A stretch of DNA of 64,000 nt from CAVTQZ01 sp963737015. Lineage in GTDB: Bacteria; Actinomycetota; Acidimicrobiia; Acidimicrobiales; UBA8190. The position numbers and the translations under genes are program-made. The notes beneath the pieces were generated by a model. That model saw only the letters and a list, made by a program, of their open reading frames with translations. It was not told where the DNA came from and did not search any database. The stretch is from NCBI GenBank assembly GCA_963737015.1, contig CAVTQZ010000001.1, positions 1,798,001 through 1,862,000 of the forward strand. The letters run 5' to 3'. The first letter of the stretch is position 1; each line of letters begins with the position of its first letter. Shown one piece after another: positions 9,244-16,892 of this stretch.

Positions 9244-10028
9244 TCTCGTTCGTCGGCGCGGGCCCCGGAGCGCCCGACCTGATCACGGTGAGGGGCCGTG
9301 ACCGACTTGCGGCTGCCGACGTCGTCGTGTGGGCGTCGTCTCTAGTGCCCGAGGCTCTGCTGACACACGCGTGTGCCGGCGCGGAGGTACTCGACTCGAA
9401 GACGATGACGCTCGAGGACGTCCTCGCCGTGTACGAGTCACATCCGCAGGACGCGATCGTGAGGCTGCACTCGGGAGATCCCTCGATCTACGGCGCGATC
9501 CAGGAGCAGATCGACTGGTGCGTCGCGACCGAGCGCGACTTCGAAATCGTGCCCGGCGTGAGCTCCCTCGCGGCGGCCGCGGCCGCCGTCGGCCGCGAGC
9601 TCACGAACCCGACACTTGCTCAGAGCGTGGTGGTCACGCGTCTTGCGGGACGAACATCGGCGAGCATGCCCCCCAGGGAGCAGGTTTCTGCCTTCTCGTG
9701 CATCGGGCCGACCTTGGCGCTGTTCCTCTCCGGGTCGAGACCGGGTGAGGTCCAGAGGGAGCTGCTCGGGCCGGGATCCGCTTACGACGAGACGACCCCG
9801 GCGGCGGTCGTGGTACGCGCTTCGTGGCCGGACGAGCAGGTCGCCTTCACGACCGTCGGAGAACTGGCAGAGACCATGAGGGCAACGCGAGCGACGACCA
9901 CCTTGCTCGTCCTGGTCGGACCGGCACTCGCGTCGGATGGCGCCAGAAGCCACCTCTACTCACCGACATTCGCGCACAAATTCCGCCGGCGATCGTTGCC
10001 CGGCGCGACCACCGGAAGGCCTGCGTGA
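9240..10028 (+). CDS. cobM: Precorrin-4 / cobalt-precorrin-4 C11-methyltransferase
   Basis: A 262-residue tetrapyrrole methylase starting at GTG 9240, which overlaps the cobI stop. Motifs are FVGAGPGAPDLITVRG, VWASSLVPEALL, RLHSGDPSIYGAIQEQ and FEIVPGVSSLAAAAAAVG, then LTNPTLAQSVVVTRLAGR, the combination found in CobM/CbiF. It methylates C11 of precorrin-4 (or cobalt-precorrin-4) with S-adenosylmethionine. The last 25 residues are basic and variable. Its stop shares GTGA with the start of cbiD, so it is translationally coupled within the riboswitch-controlled chain. Confidence 0.93.
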   Translation: MISFVGAGPGAPDLITVRGRDRLAAADVVVWASSLVPEALLTHACAGAEVLDSKTMTLEDVLAVYESHPQDAIVRLHSGDPSIYGAIQEQIDWCVATERDFEIVPGVSSLAAAAAAVGRELTNPTLAQSVVVTRLAGRTSASMPPREQVSAFSCIGPTLALFLSGSRPGEVQRELLGPGSAYDETTPAAVVVRASWPDEQVAFTTVGELAETMRATRATTTLLVLVGPALASDGARSHLYSPTFAHKFRRRSLPGATTGRPA

Positions 10029-11089
10029 GGGCGCAAACCGAACCCAAGGGTCCACAGCCCCACGAGCCGCCGCTCAGCCCGACGGTCGCGGCGCGACGAA
10101 AGGGCCTTCGTACGGGATGGACCACCGGCACTTGCGCGTCGGCGGCAGCGAAGGCCGCTGCGCTTTCGCTCGAGAGCGGCCGGCCTCCGAAGACCGTCGA
10201 GGTGGCCCTCCCCGCAGGGACGAGAGCTTCCTTCGAAGTCGAGACCGAGCATCCCGACCGCTTCGTCGTGGTGAAGGACGCCGGTGACGACCCCGACTGC
10301 ACACACGGCGCCCGCATAACAGCAGAGGTGCGCTTTGCGCAGGCTCCCGCCACCGAGCTCGTGGGCGGTCCCGGCATAGGCACCGTGACGCTCCCCGGTC
10401 TCGGTCTCGCTGTCGGCACCCCCGCGATCAATCCCGTTCCGCGCAGGATGATTCTCCAAGCGATTTCCGAGGTCACCGACGAGCCACTGGTCGTGACCTT
10501 CTCGGTCCCCCGCGGAGAGGAGATGGCCGAAGAGACGACGAACGCACGACTCGGGATCGTCGGAGGTATCTCCCTGCTGGGCACTACCGGAATCGTGCGG
10601 CCGTTCTCCACTTCCGCCTACCGGGCCTCTGTCGTACAACAGGTCGACGTCGCCGGGGCGCAGGGACATCGAACGATGGTGCTCGCGACCGGCCATCGTT
10701 CCGAGCGGGCGGCGATGCAGATCCTTCCGCAATTACCGGAGGTCTGTTTCGTGGAGGTCGGCGACTTCACCGGGATCGCTCTACGCAAAGCCCGGGGGGC
10801 CGGAATGCGCAAAGTGGTATTCGTCGGCATGGCCGGCAAGATCTCCAAGCTGGCGGCGGGTGTGATGATGACCCACTACCACCGATCCGAGATCGACGGC
10901 GTGCTCTTGTCCGAAGCCGCGCGCAGCACTGGCGCCCACCCTGCGGTGATAGAAGCGGCAACCGCCACGAGCACTGCCCGCCACTTCTTCGAGACCTGCC
11001 TTGAGTACGGGTGCACAGAGCCACTCGAGCAGCTGTGTGCCCCGCGAGGGCGTCGTGCATCGCTCATGTGGATGGCGCTTTGGACGTAG
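10025..11089 (+). CDS. cbiD: Cobalt-precorrin-5B C1-methyltransferase CbiD
   Basis: About 354 residues from GTG 10025, overlapping the cobM stop by 4 nt; the open frame further upstream is out-of-frame cobM. The CbiD signature is LRTGWTTGTCASAAAKAAA near residue 30, followed by VVKDAGDDPDCTHGA, GIGTVTLPGLG, NPVPRRMI, GGISLLGTTGIVRPFS and VFVGMAGKISKLAAGVMMTH. CbiD methylates C1 of cobalt-precorrin-5B and belongs to the anaerobic (cobalt-early) route, in contrast to CobF of the aerobic route. It is therefore strong evidence for which pathway this organism uses. A gap of about 40 nt separates it from cobL, one of the few non-overlapping junctions in the chain. Confidence 0.95.
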   Translation: MRAQTEPKGPQPHEPPLSPTVAARRKGLRTGWTTGTCASAAAKAAALSLESGRPPKTVEVALPAGTRASFEVETEHPDRFVVVKDAGDDPDCTHGARITAEVRFAQAPATELVGGPGIGTVTLPGLGLAVGTPAINPVPRRMILQAISEVTDEPLVVTFSVPRGEEMAEETTNARLGIVGGISLLGTTGIVRPFSTSAYRASVVQQVDVAGAQGHRTMVLATGHRSERAAMQILPQLPEVCFVEVGDFTGIALRKARGAGMRKVVFVGMAGKISKLAAGVMMTHYHRSEIDGVLLSEAARSTGAHPAVIEAATATSTARHFFETCLEYGCTEPLEQLCAPRGRRASLMWMALWT

Positions 11090-11131
11090 AGGTGTTGATG
11101 GTCGACTTCGAAGGTGAGCAGGTGGTCGCAC

Positions 11132-12340
11132 GTGCCTGAACGCATATCGGTCGTCGGGATCACCGGGGAACGATCCTTCGGGCAGCTCGAGGCCGAAGCC
11201 AGAAAGGCCATCGAGGCCTGTGACCTCGTCGTCGGCAGCAGACGGCTGCTCGGTGAGCTCGCGCTCCCCGAGTCACTCGGGACCCGGACGGTGCTCCTGA
11301 ATGCCGACATCGAAAGTGCGCTTGACACCATCGGAGCCGAGATCGGAAACGTATGTGTGCTCGCGTCGGGAGATCCCGGCTTCTTCGGCATCGTGCGCCC
11401 GCTCGCGGAGCGCTTCGGTCCGAATCGCATAGAGGTCCACCCCGCACCTTCCTGCGTCTCGGTGGCGTTCGCCCGCCTCGGGCTCCCCTGGGACGACGCC
11501 GTAGTTGTCTCTGCACACGGGCGTCCCGTCGCGCAGGCGGCCAGAGCAGTCGCTCGCGCTCACAAGGCCGCCGTGCTCGTCTCCCCCGACAACCCGCCCG
11601 AGGCGCTCGGCAAAGCCCTCCTGTCCGAGAGGGCCCCCGGTGAGCGAACCGATTTGGAGATCGCCGTGTGCTCCCGGCTCGGGACGAAGAACGAGTCGAT
11701 CGTGCGCACCGACCTGGAGGGCCTGGCCGGCGGCACATGGGACGCCATGGCCGTCGTGGTGTTCGTATCGAAGAACCGAGCGGTGGGCCCTGCGTCGTCG
11801 GCCTGGGGACTTCCCGAAGGTGCTTTCGACCACCGCGACGGCATGATCACGAAGTCCGAGGTACGGTCCGTCGCGCTCGCCAAGCTCGCCTTACCCCATA
11901 TCGGGGTCATGTGGGACGTGGGCGCGGCGAGCGCGAGCATCGCGATCGAGGCTTCGCTTCTCGCACCAAGGCTCGAGGTCTTCGCCGTCGAGCGTGACAC
12001 AGAGGCGCTGCGCATGGCCGAGAAGAATTGCCGGGAGCACTCGGCAACGGTGCGAATGGTCGAGGGCGAGGCGCCGGACGTGCTTAGGAGACTTCCCGAT
12101 CCTGACCGCGCCTTCGTCGGAGGCGGAGGTATGGCGGTGCTCGAAGCCGTGCTCGAGCGCCTGCGGCCCGGGGGCCGGATAGTGGCCACGTTCGCTTCGG
12201 TCGAGCGCGCCGCACGAGCAGCCCGGCTGCTCGGAGATCTCGTCCAGATAAACGTCGCCCGTGGCGTGCCCCTCCCCGACGGCGGCATCCGTCTCGAAGC
12301 GCAGAATCCGGTGTTCGTGGCCTGGGGAGGACCGCCATGA
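11132..12340 (+). CDS. cobL: Precorrin-6B (cobalt-precorrin-7) methyltransferase, CbiE-CbiT fusion
   Basis: About 402 residues. GTG 11132 is preferred because AGGTGG precedes it by six bases; GTG 11114 is an alternative start. Residues about 1-205 form a CbiE-type tetrapyrrole methylase (ISVVGITGE, CVLASGDPGFFGIV, PAPSCVSVAFARLGLPWDDAVVVSAHGR). Residues about 215-400 form a CbiT class I methyltransferase with the SAM-binding segment GVMWDVGAASASIAIE, preceded by the ITKSEVRSVALAKL motif. The fusion carries out C5 and C15 methylation and decarboxylation of the acetate side chain at C12. The stop overlaps the next start (ATGA). Confidence 0.93.
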   Translation: MPERISVVGITGERSFGQLEAEARKAIEACDLVVGSRRLLGELALPESLGTRTVLLNADIESALDTIGAEIGNVCVLASGDPGFFGIVRPLAERFGPNRIEVHPAPSCVSVAFARLGLPWDDAVVVSAHGRPVAQAARAVARAHKAAVLVSPDNPPEALGKALLSERAPGERTDLEIAVCSRLGTKNESIVRTDLEGLAGGTWDAMAVVVFVSKNRAVGPASSAWGLPEGAFDHRDGMITKSEVRSVALAKLALPHIGVMWDVGAASASIAIEASLLAPRLEVFAVERDTEALRMAEKNCREHSATVRMVEGEAPDVLRRLPDPDRAFVGGGGMAVLEAVLERLRPGGRIVATFASVERAARAARLLGDLVQINVARGVPLPDGGIRLEAQNPVFVAWGGPP

Positions 12341-13506
12341 GGGTGCTGTCGGTGTCTGTAACCGACGCAGGGCGGGCGGTCGCGATGAAGCTTCCGTACG
12401 AACGCGCGCACGGCGCCGTTGGAGAGACCGTGCGGGAGCGATGGGGCGATGTCGACGCCTTCGTCCTGATGCTCGCAGTGGGTGCCGCAGTAAGGATCGT
12501 GGGTCCGCTGCTGCGCGACAAGGGGCGTGACCCGGCGGTTATCTGTGTCGACGAAAGTGCCAGTTGGGCGGTGTCACTGTGCGGTGGTCACGGGGGTGGC
12601 GCCAACTCCTTGGCGCGAGAGGTGGCCACGCTCATCGGCGCAGAGCCGGTCATTACCACTGCGACCGATGCAACAGGGGCGGTGGCACTCGACATGTTGC
12701 GCGGTTTTCGTGCATCAGGCGACATTGCATCTGTGAACGCGGCGATTCTCGCCGGCCGCCAGCCGATCGTCGACGCGCAGATCGAAGGTTGGCACAGCCC
12801 TGAAAACCTCGTCGGGGGCAGCGGGCCCGAGCGCGTCGTGATCACAGATGCCGCCCTCGTTGGATCCGAAGGCGTCGTGGCTCTACATCCCCCGTCACTC
12901 GTCGCCGGGATCGGCTGTTCCTCGCACCTCACACAGGGCGAGATGCGAGTCCTTCTCGCCGAAGCACTGGGCGACGCCGGCCTCTCGGACGCGAGCCTCG
13001 AGAGTGTGGCGACCATCGACCTCCGAGCGAAACATGAGGCCATCACTAGCCTCGGCCTGCCTGTCCGCTCCTTCTCGGCGGAAGTGCTTTCGCGGGTTGC
13101 CGTGCCGAACCCGAGCGCCGTCGTTCGCGCGGCCGTGGGAACTCCGAGCGTTGCGGAGGCGGCCGCCCTGCTCGGAGCGGGCAGCAGGTCCCGTCTGGTG
13201 GGCCAAAAGCGCAAATCGCCTCGTGCCACGGTGGCTCTCGCGTGCCGTTGCGGACCGCGCTGGGCTCTTAAGCGTCGTGGGACTCGGCCCCGGCGACAGC
13301 GCGGATCGCACAGCCGCAGCGGGTGCCGCCGTGCGCAGCGCCGAGATCGTGATCGGCTACAGCGCCTACGTCGAGCAAGCGAGGGACCTCCTGGATCCGA
13401 GCCAGATGATCGAAACGTCCCCGATCGGTGCCGAAGTGAGCAGGGCACGAAGCGCCGTGCACTCAGCCTCGGCTGGAAGAAGAGTGGCCGTGGTCTGCTC
13501 GGGTGA
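12337..13506 (+). CDS. cbiG: Cobalt-precorrin-5A hydrolase CbiG, with out-of-frame tail
   Basis: The ATG at 12337 overlaps the cobL stop. Residues 1 to about 302 are a normal CbiG: LMLAVGAAVRIVGPLL, SLCGGHGGGANSLAREVA, the central VAGIGCSS with TQGEM, and the C-terminal GQKRKSPRATVALA. CbiG opens the delta-lactone of cobalt-precorrin-5A, releasing acetaldehyde, which is specific to the anaerobic route. After about position 13,242 the reading frame gives roughly 86 arginine-rich residues with no family similarity, while the next frame continues directly into CobJ. The simplest reading is that the native gene is a CbiG-CobJ fusion with one extra base near 13,236-13,244. A separate cbiG with an abnormal tail is the alternative. 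Confidence 0.85.
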   Translation: MRVLSVSVTDAGRAVAMKLPYERAHGAVGETVRERWGDVDAFVLMLAVGAAVRIVGPLLRDKGRDPAVICVDESASWAVSLCGGHGGGANSLAREVATLIGAEPVITTATDATGAVALDMLRGFRASGDIASVNAAILAGRQPIVDAQIEGWHSPENLVGGSGPERVVITDAALVGSEGVVALHPPSLVAGIGCSSHLTQGEMRVLLAEALGDAGLSDASLESVATIDLRAKHEAITSLGLPVRSFSAEVLSRVAVPNPSAVVRAAVGTPSVAEAAALLGAGSRSRLVGQKRKSPRATVALACRCGPRWALKRRGTRPRRQRGSHSRSGCRRAQRRDRDRLQRLRRASEGPPGSEPDDRNVPDRCRSEQGTKRRALSLGWKKSGRGLLG

Positions 13507-13993
13507 CCCCGGCGTCTATGCGATGGCGTCGATCGTCTTCGAGCTCGCCTCGAAACTCTCGCCTGACATCGAGATCGACGTCATCCCGGGCGTGACAGCG
13601 TCGCTCGCATCGGCTTCGTTGCTCGGTGCGCCTCTGGGGCACGACCACGCCGTCGTGAGCCTTTCGGATCTCTTGACACCTTGGGAGGTGATCGCGACCA
13701 GATTGAGGGCCATCGCAGAAGCGGACCTGGTGGTAGCGCTCTACAACCCGCGCTCGAAGGGCCGCACGTGGCAGTTGCAAGCTGCGTTCGAGATCCTCCG
13801 CGAACACCGGCCCCCCGACACGCCTGTGGGGGTGGTCACCGATGCGTACAGAGACACGCAGCGCATCGCCTGTACAAGCCTCTCGAAGGTCGATACGACC
13901 GACGTGGGAATGACGAGCTGTGTCATCGTCGGGTCGAGCACGACACGGACGGAGCGAGGACGGATATTCACGCCTAGGGGCTACGACCCATGA
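13223..13993 (+). CDS. cobJ: Precorrin-3B / cobalt-factor III C17-methyltransferase
   Basis: The recognisable CobJ/CbiH domain begins at about 13,262 with LLSVVGLGPGDSADRT and continues through VVCSGDPGVYAMASIV, VIPGVTASLASASLLGAPLGHDHAVVSLSDLLTPW, VVALYNPRSKGRTWQL and TRTERGRIFTPRGY. It methylates C17 and contracts the ring of cobalt-factor III. The only nearby in-frame start is GTG 13223, inside the cbiG coding region and without a ribosome site, which is one more reason to suspect that it is the second half of a CbiG-CobJ fusion broken by a frameshift. The stop overlaps the ferredoxin ATG by 4 nt. Confidence 0.88.
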   Translation: MPRWLSRAVADRAGLLSVVGLGPGDSADRTAAAGAAVRSAEIVIGYSAYVEQARDLLDPSQMIETSPIGAEVSRARSAVHSASAGRRVAVVCSGDPGVYAMASIVFELASKLSPDIEIDVIPGVTASLASASLLGAPLGHDHAVVSLSDLLTPWEVIATRLRAIAEADLVVALYNPRSKGRTWQLQAAFEILREHRPPDTPVGVVTDAYRDTQRIACTSLSKVDTTDVGMTSCVIVGSSTTRTERGRIFTPRGYDP

Positions 13994-14214
13994 GCGTGAG
14001 CATCGATTCGCGCTGTACGGCCTGCGGAGCGTGTCTCTCCACATGTCCCGAGCACGCCCTCCTGCCGGCCCCCCGGCGGCCGATCGTCGAACGATCCCTG
14101 TGCACGGACTGCCTCGCCTGTATCGAGATCTGCCCGGTCGACGCCATCTCGTCCGTGCTCCCCGTAAATTTCGTCGAAACATCCGACCCGGGCAAAGGTT
14201 TGACTCGGTGCTGA
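13990..14214 (+). CDS. 2[4Fe-4S] ferredoxin inside the cobalamin operon
   Basis: A 74-residue protein starting at ATG 13990, sharing ATGA with the cobJ stop and overlapping cobH by 7 nt. It has two complete cluster motifs: CTACGACLSTCP at residues 9-20 and CTDCLACIEICP at about 38-49, so two [4Fe-4S] clusters are expected. No membrane segment or fused domain is present. Its position, locked between cobJ and cobH by overlaps, means it is made together with the corrin-ring enzymes. It may supply electrons for a reductive step such as cobalt reduction or formation of cobalt-precorrin-4 from cobalt-factor III; this role is an inference and no partner is identified. Confidence 0.9.
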   Translation: MSVSIDSRCTACGACLSTCPEHALLPAPRRPIVERSLCTDCLACIEICPVDAISSVLPVNFVETSDPGKGLTRC

Positions 14215-14822
14215 CCGAGCCCTCGGAGTCCGGCTCCAACGTCCACCCGATCGAGGCGGAGAGCTTTCGTATCCTCGACACGCTCGTCGACCTCTCGCAC
14301 CTCCGACCGATCGAGCGCGCCGTCGTCTCCCGCGTCATCCACGCGAGCGCCGACCTGGAGTTCGCTACATCCATGGTCCTCGACGAGAGCTCCCTGGAGC
14401 TCGCGGTCGAGGCGTTGCGCCAGGGCGCGGTCGTGGTTACCGACGTCGAGATGGTCCGAAGCGGTCTCCATCGCCGCGCCAACTGCTACATCGATCGCAC
14501 GGAGAACGAGGCCGCTCCGACCCGCTCTGCCGCGGCGATGCGGATCGCAGTCCGTGAGAACCCGAGCAACGCCCTGTTCGTGATCGGCTGCGCCCCGAGC
14601 GCACTGACAGAGCTGGTCGACCTGGCGACATCGGGAATGGTGGAACCGGTGATGGTGGTCGGCATGCCCGTGGGTTTCGTCGGGGCGGCCGAGAGCAAAC
14701 AGCTGCTTCGGGACAGCGGGATCCCGGCTGTCAGCAACATCGGTGAAAAGGGTGGATCGGCGGTCGCAGCTGCGGCTGTCAACGCCCTCTTGCGAGCGGC
14801 TGGGGAAAGGGTCGTGACGTGA
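14208..14822 (+). CDS. cobH: Precorrin-8X / cobalt-precorrin-8 methylmutase
   Basis: About 204 residues from GTG 14208; the open frame continues upstream only as a shadow of the ferredoxin and cobJ. Family segments are HPIEAESFRIL near residue 12, ERAVVSRVIHASADLEFA (with the catalytic-region histidine), TDVEMVRSG, NALFVIGCAPSALTEL and VGMPVGFVGAAESKQLL, ending in SNIGEKGGSAVAAAAVNALL. CobH/CbiC moves the methyl group from C11 to C12, giving (cobalt-) hydrogenobyrinate. The length equals the usual 205-215 residues. The stop overlaps the GTG of cbiX. Confidence 0.95.
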   Translation: MLTEPSESGSNVHPIEAESFRILDTLVDLSHLRPIERAVVSRVIHASADLEFATSMVLDESSLELAVEALRQGAVVVTDVEMVRSGLHRRANCYIDRTENEAAPTRSAAAMRIAVRENPSNALFVIGCAPSALTELVDLATSGMVEPVMVVGMPVGFVGAAESKQLLRDSGIPAVSNIGEKGGSAVAAAAVNALLRAAGERVVT

Positions 14823-15697
14823 GAGCGCGGGCGTACGCCTCCGTCGACTCCATCCTCCTCGTGGCCCACGGCTCGAGGTCGGAGGCATCGATCGCGGAGA
14901 TGGGCGAGCTCGCACGCCTGTTGCGCATGCGGTGCCCCGACACGATGGTGTCAACCGGGTATCTCGAGCTCTGCGACCCTCCGGCGCTGGAGGCGGCCGA
15001 GGTGCTCATCGCCGGCGGTGCGCGGTCGACGGTCGTCGTACCGGTCATGCTGCATGCAGCGGGCCATTCGAAGTCCGACGTTCCTGCGGTCGTCGGATCG
15101 CTGCGCGAGCGCCACGAAGGATTGAAAGTCCTCTACGCCAGGCCTTTCGGGGCGGACCACGCCCTTCTCGCACTGGCGAGGCGGCGGCTCGAGTCAGCGG
15201 GAGCGCTCGGTCTGCCGCTCGCTCTTCTCTCGCGTGGCAGCTCCGACCCCGACGCGAACGCCGAGGCATTCCGGGTGGGGCGGCTCCTAGCCGACATGGC
15301 GGGATCCCCGGAATTCGCCTGCGGCTTCTCCGGTATCACGCGGCCGACGGTGCCCGGGTCGCTCGAGCGGCTACACCGACTTGGTGCCCGGCGCATCGCA
15401 GCGTTCGCATGGTTCATCGCGACGGGCGTACTGCTCGACCGGATGAAAGACGACTACGCACATTTCAGCGAGGCGACCGGCGCAGTGGTGATCGACGGCG
15501 GCTACCTGGGCGTCGGACCCGAGATCGCGCAGCTCGTCATGGACCGGGTGGACGAGGCCCTCACCGGGCGGGCAATCCCCAACTGCGATGCCTGTGCCTA
15601 CAGACGGCCCTTCCCGGGATTGGAGGACAGGGTCGGCATGGCGATCGGACTAGGGCACTCCCACCTCGCTGCCGAGCACCTGCACGAGCACGGCTAG
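14819..15697 (+). CDS. cbiX: Sirohydrochlorin cobaltochelatase CbiX (long form)
   Basis: A 292-residue protein starting at GTG 14819. Two CbiX-type chelatase repeats are visible: the first from about residue 11 (SILLVAHGSRSEASIAEMGELARLL, with VVVPVMLHAAGHSKSDVP) and the second from about residue 130 (LALLSRGSSDPDANAEAF, with RRIAAFAWFIATGVLLDR). The C-terminus has CDACAYRRPFPG followed by a histidine-rich end (GHSHLAAEHLHEHG) that could hold metal. CbiX inserts cobalt into sirohydrochlorin, the committing step of the cobalt-early route. It is the last gene of the riboswitch-controlled chain and its stop faces the SnoaL-like gene tail to tail. Confidence 0.9.
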   Translation: MRARAYASVDSILLVAHGSRSEASIAEMGELARLLRMRCPDTMVSTGYLELCDPPALEAAEVLIAGGARSTVVVPVMLHAAGHSKSDVPAVVGSLRERHEGLKVLYARPFGADHALLALARRRLESAGALGLPLALLSRGSSDPDANAEAFRVGRLLADMAGSPEFACGFSGITRPTVPGSLERLHRLGARRIAAFAWFIATGVLLDRMKDDYAHFSEATGAVVIDGGYLGVGPEIAQLVMDRVDEALTGRAIPNCDACAYRRPFPGLEDRVGMAIGLGHSHLAAEHLHEHG

Positions 15698-16098
15698 GCG
15701 CGAAGAGCGGCCTCGGTCTGGGCGGTGTCCTCGGTGCCCCGATAGAACCAGATCTTCCCGTCGCGGAACCTGAAGTAATGGTGAAGGTTCATGTCGATCG
15801 GCTTACCGGTGCTTCGCGAGGTGGCGCGGCAGCGCACCACGGCCATCACGGAGTCGTCGCTCGAGGCGAAGTCGAGCGGCGTGAACTCCTGAACCTCCAT
15901 GTTCGAACCGAACTGTTGGAAGAACGACTCGACCTCGGACTTGCCGTGACGGATCCCGTACCAGGGCGCGGCGGTCGAGGCGGTGTCCGCTCCCCACTCG
16001 ACGTCATCTGTCACGGAATCGAGGATCGCCGCCACGTCTCCTCTCCCGAACGCCTCGTAAATGGCTTGGATGCTCTTGACGTTGTCGTCGGCACTCAC
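15694..16098 (-). CDS. SnoaL-like / NTF2-fold protein
   Basis: About 134 residues starting at GTG 16098, chosen because GGGGGGA lies just upstream; an ATG further out adds about 18 residues without similarity. The sequence VKSIQAIYEAFGRGDVAAILDSVTDDVEW, followed by GKSEVESFFQQF and HHYFRFRDGKIWFYRGTEDT, is the SnoaL-like ester-cyclase/ketosteroid-isomerase pattern. These small alpha+beta barrels have many roles and no substrate can be assigned. Its gene is divergent from the sigma factor, and a perfect 6-5-6 inverted repeat (CTGGTG-N5-CACCAG, 16139-16155) lies between them, so shared regulation is possible. Confidence 0.8.
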   Translation of the reverse strand: MSADDNVKSIQAIYEAFGRGDVAAILDSVTDDVEWGADTASTAAPWYGIRHGKSEVESFFQQFGSNMEVQEFTPLDFASSDDSVMAVVRCRATSRSTGKPIDMNLHHYFRFRDGKIWFYRGTEDTAQTEAALRA

Positions 16099-16325
16099 TG
16101 ATCGTCCCCCCTGTGATTCGGACAAACCCAACGTGTCGCTGGTGTTCGGCACCAGAGACTGCCTCGGATCACCGAAATGTGCTCGATCGAGTGATCAGCC
16201 GCTCCCGGCGGTGCCGAACTGCTCTCATGAGCCTCGTGGCCACGAGAGCACGCCCCGAGCGTCCCGGCGCTGCGACCACCTCCATACCAGGAATCAGCCT
16301 CCAGCGGAGCGTCCCGGAAGATATC

Positions 16326-16892
16326 GTGCGCGCCGTGGAGTCCTCGGATTCGGCCCTCGTCGCAAGGATGGTCGCAGGCGACGAAGAGGCGCTCTCCGAG
16401 GCGCTGCAGCGCTACGGCCCTGTGGTGTTCGGCCACGCGAGAAAGCTGATGGGCGATTCGTTTCTCGCCGAGGAGGTCGTCCAAGAGGTCTTCGTGACTC
16501 TGTGGCGTCACCCGGAGCGCTTCGACTCCTGTCGCGGGTCGCTGCGCGGATACCTCGGGATACATGCCCGAAGGCGGGCGATCGATGCACTGCGTCAGAG
16601 CCAGCGCAGGTCCAGCCGTGAGAAGAAGCATTTCGCTCTCAACGAGCGGCGCGCACAGTCGACAAGTCCCGAGGAAGACGCCGCCGAGCTATCGGGCACA
16701 GTCCGAAATGCCATAGAGAAGTTGCCGGCCGACCAAAGACGAGTCGTCGAGCTCGCCTATTTCGAGGGCCTGACACAGCTCGAGGTCGCGAGCTTCCTCG
16801 GCATCCCTGAGGGCACCGCCAAGTCGCGGCTCCGGCTGGCGCAGACGAAGCTCCGTGTTTGGCTCGACCCGGCGCTGATGGAGACGGTATGA
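16326..16892 (+). CDS. ECF-family RNA polymerase sigma factor
   Basis: About 188 residues. GTG 16326 is preferred because GGAAG precedes it by a normal distance; an ATG at 16227 would add 33 unconserved residues. Sigma region 2 covers about residues 15-80 (GPVVFGHARKLMGDSFLAEEVVQEVFVTLWR, with GSLRGYLGIHARRRAIDALR) and region 4 covers about 120-180 (LPADQRRVVELAYFEGLTQLEVASFLGIPEGTAKSRLRLAQ). Regions 1 and 3 are absent, as expected for ECF factors. The stop overlaps the following gene by 4 nt (ATGA), the arrangement usual for a sigma factor and its regulator. Confidence 0.92.
   Translation: MRAVESSDSALVARMVAGDEEALSEALQRYGPVVFGHARKLMGDSFLAEEVVQEVFVTLWRHPERFDSCRGSLRGYLGIHARRRAIDALRQSQRRSSREKKHFALNERRAQSTSPEEDAAELSGTVRNAIEKLPADQRRVVELAYFEGLTQLEVASFLGIPEGTAKSRLRLAQTKLRVWLDPALMETV

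Noticed and set aside
16139..16155. Inverted repeat CTGGTG-N5-CACCAG between the SnoaL-like and sigma-factor genes
   Set aside because: It could be an operator, but it occurs once, has no match elsewhere in the window and could arise by chance in G+C-rich DNA, so it is not listed as a feature.
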